Source: Kribbella rubisoli
Lineage (GTDB): Bacteria > Actinomycetota > Actinomycetes > Propionibacteriales > Kribbellaceae
NCBI RefSeq assembly: GCF_004217145.1
Contig: NZ_SHKR01000014.1
Span: 620,001 to 684,000, forward strand
DNA: 64,000 nt
Direction of reading: 5' to 3'
Of the stretch, positions 58,696-64,000 are shown piece by piece (positions within the stretch are counted from its first letter, which is position 1; the number at the start of each line of letters is the position of its first letter). The position numbers and the translations under genes were made by a program. The notes under the pieces were generated by a model that saw only the letters and a program-made list of their open reading frames with translations, ran no database searches and was not told the origin of the DNA.

Positions 58696-58942
58696 CCGGT
58701 ACGGCGACCAGCGTCGGGTCGAGCTGGATCCTCACGATCCCGATCTGCTCGAGCATGTCGTGGAGGGTGTCTTCGGAGACACGCATGAAGTCCTGGGCAC
58801 CGGAAGCCGCGCGGAGCCGGTCCAGCGAGCTGAAGGCGATGCCGACGTGGAGTCCGTCGGGCAGCCGTCCGGTCTGCAGGGTGGCGATATCGCCGACGCA
58901 ACGGACGGGGACGAACCAATCATTGGTATGTCGAGTGCTCAC
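58673..58942 (-). CDS. Small SseB/SAV_915-like protein
   Basis: 89 residues: a beta-rich start with WFVPVRCVGDIATLQTGRLPDGLHVGIAFSS then LDRLRAASGAQDFMRVSE and a C-terminal strand VRIQLDPTLVAVPV. The pattern matches short SseB-like proteins annotated SAV_915 in streptomycetes; the name is from memory. Function unknown, probably cytosolic. It stands alone. Confidence 0.6.
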   Translation of the reverse strand: MSTRHTNDWFVPVRCVGDIATLQTGRLPDGLHVGIAFSSLDRLRAASGAQDFMRVSEDTLHDMLEQIGIVRIQLDPTLVAVPVRGAVAS

Positions 58943-59005
58943 ACTTCGAAGTTAGGCCGTTTCGTTGCCCGCATCCCCTGTTCTCACGGGGTTCGAACAG
59001 ATTTC

Positions 59006-60463
59006 TCACAGACCCAATTGCGTCGGCGTGGTCGGCGGGCCGGCCGACAGGAGACGGTCGATCAGGGCCGGTAGGTCGCGCGGGGCGAAGCGGCCGTCGT
59101 GAGCAGCCAGCTCGGACCGGGTCCACCACTTCATCGCGTGCACGTTCTCGGCGCGGAGCTCGGCAGCGCTGAGCGTGCCGGCGGGATCGAAGGCGGCCGT
59201 ACGGATCAGGAAGTAGTCGTTGAGGACGCCGTCGTACCCAGTTGCGTGGCCCTCGGCAACGACTTCCTGGTGCCAGAGGTGCACCGGATCGGCGAAGTCG
59301 CGCAGGCCGACCTCCTCCACGAGCTCACGGCGAAGTCCTTCCACCACAGTCTCGCCAGGCTCGAGACCGCCGCCGGGCGTCGCCCACAGCGGGCCGTCGT
59401 CGAACTCGAAGCGAACCAGCAGGATGCGCTCGTCCTCATCCACAATTACCGCACGAGCCGCCGGGCGCAGGCTCGGCAGCCGCAGCTCCAGCTCGCGGTG
59501 CTCCTCGACCGCGCGGAAGCCGAAGCGGGCGTTGACCTTGCGCATCGGGGCGTTCGACAGCGCGGTCCACGTGTGCAGGAAGCGCTGCGTCGTACGGTGT
59601 TTCGCCAGTTGCTCGAGGTTCGCCAGCTTCAAGTGGGTGCCGAGGTTGTGGCCGCGGTGCTCCCGCAGTACGAGCGTGTCGTCCTGCTGAGCGTGCTCGG
59701 CGTCGGCGCGCGGCAGGTAGAGCAGTGTGTACCCCGCCGGCAGGCCGTCAAGAGTGTGGGCCATCGTCACGAGTGCGAGGTAGTTGCGGTCGATCCGCGC
59801 CTCGCTCGCCTCGAGCTTGTCGACCGTCCACGGGACAAGCTCGCGGGTCATGCCACCGGTCGGCACGTCCAGGTCCATCGCAGTGTGCAGATCGGCGTAC
59901 GCCTGCTGATGCTCCGGCGGGCACACGCCCGCCCACGAGGTCAGCTGGTACCCGTTCAGCCGCCCCGCCGACTCGCGCAGCTCGTCCAGCCGCAGGTCGT
60001 CGTACGGCAGCGGTACGACGAGATGCTCCTCGACGTGCTCCACCTCGAAGCCGAGCCGCTCCGCGAACGAAACGCCCGCCCAAGGCTCACACGGAACGCC
60101 GAGCTCCGTCTGGACAATCGTCCGCCCGAGCTGGGCCGAGCGCGTGACAGCCCACTGCCACAGCGCCGTACCGATCCCGCGCCGCCGATGCTCCGCGGGC
60201 ACGTCGATGTCAACCTCGACCGTGTCGAGGTTGTCGGTCAGCCGGTACTCGAACAGCATCCCGCCGAACACCCGGTCGTCCTCGAACGCGGCCACCGCGA
60301 TCCGCTGCTTCAGCGGGCTGGGGTTGCGCAGCGAGTAGCCGAGCGTCTCGCGCCCCGCCACCAGCGCAGCCTTCCGGCCGGCGACCGCGCCGGCCCGGAA
60401 AGCGTCGTACCACTCGTCGAACAAGGCCAGGTCGGCCGGGTCGATCTCGCGTACCAAGATCAC
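59006..60463 (-). CDS. Tandem GNAT plus Nudix hydrolase fusion
   Basis: 485 residues from GTG 60463 (VILVREIDPADLALFDEW); a TTG at 60493 also opens the frame and neither start has a strong ribosome site. GNAT domain 1 (about 1-150) has VEVDIDVPAEHRRRGIGTALW for acetyl-CoA. GNAT domain 2 (about 160-325) has DDTLVLREHRGHNLGTHLKLA and FLHTWTALSNAPM. The Nudix domain (about 335-480) carries the full box GGLEPGETVVEGLRRELVEE, then VGL. The protein could acetylate and hydrolyse related nucleotide-like compounds. It appears monocistronic. Confidence 0.85.
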   Translation of the reverse strand: MILVREIDPADLALFDEWYDAFRAGAVAGRKAALVAGRETLGYSLRNPSPLKQRIAVAAFEDDRVFGGMLFEYRLTDNLDTVEVDIDVPAEHRRRGIGTALWQWAVTRSAQLGRTIVQTELGVPCEPWAGVSFAERLGFEVEHVEEHLVVPLPYDDLRLDELRESAGRLNGYQLTSWAGVCPPEHQQAYADLHTAMDLDVPTGGMTRELVPWTVDKLEASEARIDRNYLALVTMAHTLDGLPAGYTLLYLPRADAEHAQQDDTLVLREHRGHNLGTHLKLANLEQLAKHRTTQRFLHTWTALSNAPMRKVNARFGFRAVEEHRELELRLPSLRPAARAVIVDEDERILLVRFEFDDGPLWATPGGGLEPGETVVEGLRRELVEEVGLRDFADPVHLWHQEVVAEGHATGYDGVLNDYFLIRTAAFDPAGTLSAAELRAENVHAMKWWTRSELAAHDGRFAPRDLPALIDRLLSAGPPTTPTQLGL

Positions 60464-60512
60464 CCGGCCGACCCAACCAGACAAGCAGGTCAAAAGCCAG
60501 TCAGTATCTTCC

Positions 60513-62375
60513 TCAGACCGGCGCGACCTTGCCCTGGTACATGTACATGATCACGAAGTTGTCCGCGTACGGCGCGTTCTTCAGGATCGGGTCGTCGTCG
60601 GCCGGGAACTTCGCCACCCGGGTGCCCTCGAGCGCCGGGTTGTTACCGTAGCGCTCCCAGAGCGGGATGATCGGCAGCAGTTCGTTGAAGGCCATCGCCG
60701 CGGCGGTGACGTTCTTCTTCTGCTCGTCGAGGTTCAGGCCCTGTGCGGACTTGTCCACCACGGACTGCAGGTCGATCGGACCGGCCGAGGTGGTCTGCTT
60801 CAGCGGGAAGTTCATGCCCTTGCCGCCCGAGTTCGCCGCCGTCACGTAGTTGAACGTGTACAGGTTCTGCACGAACGCGAAGTACGGGTGCGGGTGGTTC
60901 GACGCGCCCCAGGTCTGGATCGCGAAGTCGAACTTGCCGGCCAGTACGTCGGGGTTCAACTGGGTGAACGTGATACCCCGCTTGGTGATGTTGAACCCGA
61001 ACTTGTTCAGCTGGTCGGCCGCGTTGGTGGCGGCCGGGTTCCAGTCGGCGAACTCGGTCGGGAACTTGATGTCGTACGCCGCCGGCTTGCCGCTCGGCAG
61101 CATCCACTTGCCGCCGGTCTGCTTCCAGCCCGCCGACTGCAGCAGGCTGGTGGCCTTGGCAAGGTCCTTCTCGTAGGCGTTCAGCTTCTTCTGGTCCGCG
61201 TCGGAGATCCAGTCCGGCACGGCGATGTCGGAGAAGCCGGCCATGTACTTGCAGGGCTTGCCGGAGTCGCCGAGCGCGACCGTGCCGTTCTCGGCGCGGT
61301 CGAGGACGTAGGCGATCGCCTGGCGTACCTTCGGGTCGGACAGCTCCGGGTGCGCGGTGAAGTTGAACACCAGCGCCGGGCCGGAGTACACCGGCGGCCG
61401 GAGGATCCGGAAGCCGCTGGACTGCAGCGTCTTCTCGGTCGCGACCGCGAAGCCGTGGGTCGCGTAGTCGACGTCCTTGTTCAGGACGACGGGGGTGATG
61501 TCGGAGGTCTCACCGTTGTACAGGAGAACCTTGCTGAAGCCGATCTTGTCGGCGAACAGGCCCTTGTCGTTCTTGACCAGGTTCATCTGCGAGTTGGTCA
61601 TGTTCTTCGCGTCGAAGTTGAACGGACCGGACACGACCGGGTTCTCCGGACGGAACTTCTGGAAGTCGCCGTTGAGCTGCTTGCCCTCGGCGCTGTCCAG
61701 GCTGGTCTTGGCCTTACGCATCGTCTCGGCCTTGGTGGCCCACTCGCCGTACACCGAGTCGGGCATGATCGGCGCGCGGAGGATGTACCGCTCGAGCACG
61801 GTGGACGGCGTACCGATGGTGAAGGTCACCGTGGTGTCGTCCTTGGCGCTGACGTCGGACAGGAACGCCCACGACTGCTGGCGCATCAGCCAGTGCAGGT
61901 TGAACGTCGACACGACGTCCTTGGCGGTGACCGGCTTGCCGTCGCTCCAGGTCAGCCCGGACCGGAGCTTCATCGTGTAGGTCTTGTTCGCCTCGTCCAG
62001 CGTGCCGGACTCGGCCATCATCCATTCCCACTTCTTGTCGGCCCAGTAGTACAGGCCGCCGCTGGGGTAGACGAGGTCGAGGTACGGGCTCTGCTGCTGG
62101 ATGCCGTCCGTGACACCGGCGGCCAGGTTGAAGTGGCCCTTCGGCGGCAGCTGGTACGGGTAGGCGCCGTGGAACTCCTTGTTGGCGTTCTTGCTGCTGT
62201 CCCCGCTGTTGCTGTTCGGGGTACTCGGCGAGCAGGCCTCCAGCGACCCGATGCCGGCCACGCCGACACCGGCGATGCCGAACAGCTGGAGCACGTGCCG
62301 GCGCGACATCGCGTTGGTCCGGGGGCTGGGCCCCGGGGAGTTGGTGCCGGAATCGTTGGTGCCGGTGGGACTCAT
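60513..62375 (-). CDS. Peptide ABC transporter substrate-binding lipoprotein (family 5)
   Basis: 620 residues. A Ser/Pro-rich lead of 22 residues precedes a twin-arginine signal (MSRRHVLQLFGIAGVGVAGI) ending in the lipobox SLEAC, so it is probably exported folded and then lipid-anchored. SBP_bac_5 marks: YTMKLRSGLTWSDGKPVTAKDVV, VRQAIAYVLDRAE and the C-terminal NELLPIIPLWERYGNNP. Ligands are oligopeptides or other small compounds. It lies downstream of the two ATPase genes and the small membrane gene; the permeases must lie beyond the right edge. Confidence 0.9.
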   Translation of the reverse strand: MSPTGTNDSGTNSPGPSPRTNAMSRRHVLQLFGIAGVGVAGIGSLEACSPSTPNSNSGDSSKNANKEFHGAYPYQLPPKGHFNLAAGVTDGIQQQSPYLDLVYPSGGLYYWADKKWEWMMAESGTLDEANKTYTMKLRSGLTWSDGKPVTAKDVVSTFNLHWLMRQQSWAFLSDVSAKDDTTVTFTIGTPSTVLERYILRAPIMPDSVYGEWATKAETMRKAKTSLDSAEGKQLNGDFQKFRPENPVVSGPFNFDAKNMTNSQMNLVKNDKGLFADKIGFSKVLLYNGETSDITPVVLNKDVDYATHGFAVATEKTLQSSGFRILRPPVYSGPALVFNFTAHPELSDPKVRQAIAYVLDRAENGTVALGDSGKPCKYMAGFSDIAVPDWISDADQKKLNAYEKDLAKATSLLQSAGWKQTGGKWMLPSGKPAAYDIKFPTEFADWNPAATNAADQLNKFGFNITKRGITFTQLNPDVLAGKFDFAIQTWGASNHPHPYFAFVQNLYTFNYVTAANSGGKGMNFPLKQTTSAGPIDLQSVVDKSAQGLNLDEQKKNVTAAAMAFNELLPIIPLWERYGNNPALEGTRVAKFPADDDPILKNAPYADNFVIMYMYQGKVAPV

Positions 62376-62434
62376 TCCTTCGTCCTTTCTGATCTGATCG
62401 CACGACTGTGTGCGTCAGGCACTACTGGTTTGAG

Positions 62435-62644
62435 TTACTGCGAACCGCCCTCGCGTTTTTCCCGCCGCCGGGTCCAGACGACCCCGACGACGACGATCAG
62501 GCCCAGTAGCAGGCCCAAACACAAGGTGAACAGGGTGACGACGAACTCCGGAGTACCGGGCGACAGCGTGAGCAGTAACGCTCCGCTGGCCAGTACCAGG
62601 AACGCCGCCCAGCCGAGCGCCGCCCGGCCGATCTGCGGTGACAT
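62435..62644 (-). CDS. Small two-pass membrane protein in the peptide transporter operon
   Basis: 69 residues from ATG 62644, overlapping the upstream ATPase stop by one base (TGATG). Two hydrophobic helices (LGWAAFLVLASGALLLTL and FVVTLFTLCLGLLLGLIVVV) are followed by a basic end RRREKREGG. Coupled translation suggests a role with the transporter, such as an accessory subunit, but no family is recognised. Confidence 0.7.
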   Translation of the reverse strand: MSPQIGRAALGWAAFLVLASGALLLTLSPGTPEFVVTLFTLCLGLLLGLIVVVGVVWTRRREKREGGSQ

Positions 62645-63699
62645 CAAGCCACCGGCTCATCGGGCCGGACCTCCCCGGCGCCGTCGCGGGCCACCACGTG
62701 GCAGGCCGCGGACTGACCGGAACGGATCTCGACCAGCTCGGGCACCTCGCCGTCGCACAGCCCGTCCTCGAACAGCGGGCAGCGCGGGTGGAACGAGCAT
62801 CCGCTCGGCAGGTGAGCCAGGCTCGGGATCTCCAGGCTGCGCAGGGATTGCCGGCCCTTGGTCTTGGTCAGGTCCGGATCCGGCTCGGGGATCGCGTCGA
62901 TCAGCGCCCGGGTGTACGGATGCGTCGGCGCGTTGATGATCTTCGGCGTCGGACCGAACTCGACGATCCGGCCGAGGTACATCACCGCGGTCTTGCCGTG
63001 CCAGCCGAAGTACTTCGCGATCGCGAGGTCGTGGGTGATGAACAGGAACCCGACGCCGAGGTCGTCGCGCAGCCGGCCGAGCATCGCCAGCACGCTGATC
63101 CGGATCGACACGTCGAGCATCGAGGTCGACTCGTCCGCGATGATCAGCTTCGGGTCCAGCGTCAGCGCCCGCGCGACCGCGACTCGCTGACGCTGTCCGC
63201 CGGACAGCTGGTGCGGGAACTTCGGCAGGTAGTTCTCCGGCGGGGTCAGGTCGACCTTGGTGAGCAGCTCCGCGGCCTTGTCGGCGGCCGCTTTGTTGCC
63301 CTTGACAACACCGTGCTTGAGCAGCGGCGCGGTGATCGTCTGCTGGATCGTGCGGGTCGGGTTCAGCGACGCGTACGGGTCCTGATGGACGTACTGCACG
63401 CTGCGGCGGAAGCTGCCGAAGTCGTGCCGGTTCATCGACCAGATGTCGTTGCCGGCGAACTCGACCTTCCCGTCGGTCGGCCGGGCCAGACCGGCCGCCA
63501 TCCGGGCCGCGGTGGTCTTACCCGAGCCGCTCTCACCGACCAGGCAGAGCACCTCGCCCGGGTTGACCGACAGATCGATCTTGTCGACCGCGCGGATCGG
63601 ACCGGCCTTGGTGTCGAACACCTGACTGACAGCGGCCAGCGTCATCAACGGCGTACTTCCGTCGACGCGGTCCTGCGGTGCCGTCTCCGTGGCGGTCAT
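62644..63699 (-). CDS. Oligopeptide ABC transporter ATP-binding protein (DppF/OppF type)
   Basis: 351 residues from ATG 63699, an ATGA overlap with the upstream ATPase gene. Walker A GESGSGKTT, signature LSGGQRQR, Walker B LIIADESTSMLD, His in ITHDLA. The C-terminal oligopeptide-type zinc/iron-like Cys set is SGCSFHPRCPLFEDGLCD. The RRSVQYVHQDPYASLNPTRT Q-loop is typical of OppF/DppF. It partners the truncated gene upstream. Confidence 0.93.
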   Translation of the reverse strand: MTATETAPQDRVDGSTPLMTLAAVSQVFDTKAGPIRAVDKIDLSVNPGEVLCLVGESGSGKTTAARMAAGLARPTDGKVEFAGNDIWSMNRHDFGSFRRSVQYVHQDPYASLNPTRTIQQTITAPLLKHGVVKGNKAAADKAAELLTKVDLTPPENYLPKFPHQLSGGQRQRVAVARALTLDPKLIIADESTSMLDVSIRISVLAMLGRLRDDLGVGFLFITHDLAIAKYFGWHGKTAVMYLGRIVEFGPTPKIINAPTHPYTRALIDAIPEPDPDLTKTKGRQSLRSLEIPSLAHLPSGCSFHPRCPLFEDGLCDGEVPELVEIRSGQSAACHVVARDGAGEVRPDEPVA

Positions 63700-64000
63700 G
63701 AGGCAGTCCCCAAATCGTCCTGCACCCGTCGTTCGAGGTGCACGTCCTTCCAGTGGATGCAGGCGACGTCGTGGGCGTTGCCCGGCTCGTCGGTCACCGG
63801 GAGCAGGTCCGGTTCGGCCTGTCTGCACTCGTCGGTGGCGAACTTGCACCGCGGGTTGAAGGTGCAGCCCTTCGGCAGCGCGGCCAGGCTCGGCGGACCG
63901 CCCGGGATCGATTCCAGGTCGGGCAGATCGCCGACGATCGGCGGCACCGCCTTGATCAGGCCGAGCGTGTACGGGTGCCGCGGGCGATAGAACAGATCCC
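63696..64000 (-). CDS. Oligopeptide ABC transporter ATP-binding protein (DppD/OppD type), C-terminal part
   Basis: Only the last 100 or so residues are in the window; the frame is open to base 64000. The visible part reads LFYRPRHPYTLGLIKAVPP followed by the C-terminal oligopeptide-transporter Cys set GCTFNPRCKFATDEC. This matches OppD/DppD ends. The stop overlaps the next ATPase start by 4 bp. The ATPase core lies outside the window. Confidence 0.9.
   Translation of the reverse strand, partial: DLFYRPRHPYTLGLIKAVPPIVGDLPDLESIPGGPPSLAALPKGCTFNPRCKFATDECRQAEPDLLPVTDEPGNAHDVACIHWKDVHLERRVQDDLGTAS

Noticed and set aside
1..64000. tRNA or rRNA genes and insertion sequences
   Set aside because: Intergenic gaps are mostly under 200 bp and none showed cloverleaf consensus, CCA-type ends, transposase frames or flanking target duplications by eye. 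A tRNAscan or ISfinder run would settle this.

Overview
The window is high-GC DNA from an actinobacterium. Supporting signs are frequent GTG and TTG starts, many 1-4 bp start/stop overlaps, a mycothiol-dependent formaldehyde dehydrogenase, and a dusB / glyS / zinc uptake-zur / uppS / recO backbone that, from memory, is kept in order in Streptomyces and relatives. Gene content and codon style suggest a Propionibacteriales member such as Kribbella. That placement is inference. I see no rRNA, tRNA, CRISPR array, insertion sequence or phage genes.

Layout. 1-5 kb: an acidic hypothetical protein, a YciI-like protein, a methyltransferase and pyruvate phosphate dikinase. 5-11.6 kb: a cobalamin-binding-type protein, a VWA plus MoxR-like ATPase pair, a serine hydrolase and a Clp-N-domain HTH protein with two palindromic operators. 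11.8-16.6 kb: Mug glycosylase, a 1105-residue helical-repeat protein and a LigD-type primase-polymerase. 17-21.4 kb: a small operon of unknown chemistry (regulator, acetylxylan-esterase-like hydrolase, its dead-looking paralogue, SelA-like PLP enzyme). 21.5-24.6 kb: SDR, COG4705 membrane protein, Asp/Glu racemase-fold protein, DHFR-like reductase. 24.7-28.6 kb: dusB, a DUF4333-like lipoprotein, glyS, an ABM protein and a small membrane protein. 28.6-31.6 kb: TetR with a flavin monooxygenase, and a lone EboE-like protein.

31.7-36.2 kb is a zinc regulon: znuA, znuC, znuB and zur, divergent from a YibE/F membrane protein with a His-Gly tract, with one Zur-type box between them. 36.2-46.7 kb holds accessory genes: MerR with an aldo/keto reductase, GNAT, ECF sigma factor, DHA2 transporter, mscR, and an ABC exporter with a two-component system. 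46.8-52 kb holds uppS and recO separated by secreted proteins, a decayed lipoprotein copy and a toxin-antitoxin-like pair. 52-58.7 kb: NmrA-like SDR, a second aldo/keto reductase and an FtsX-type ABC system with two ATPases. 58.9-64 kb: a GNAT-GNAT-Nudix fusion and a peptide ABC transporter that runs off the right edge.

The most interesting parts are the zinc locus with a His-Gly YibE/F protein; the uncharacterised esterase / pseudo-esterase / SelA-like operon, whose PLP enzyme carries an in-frame 48-bp repeat; the TA-like pair with a doubled Phd-type antitoxin; the paired operators of the Clp-N regulator; two large palindromic elements, one of which hides a ribosome binding site; and a repeated secreted-lipoprotein locus with one dead copy.
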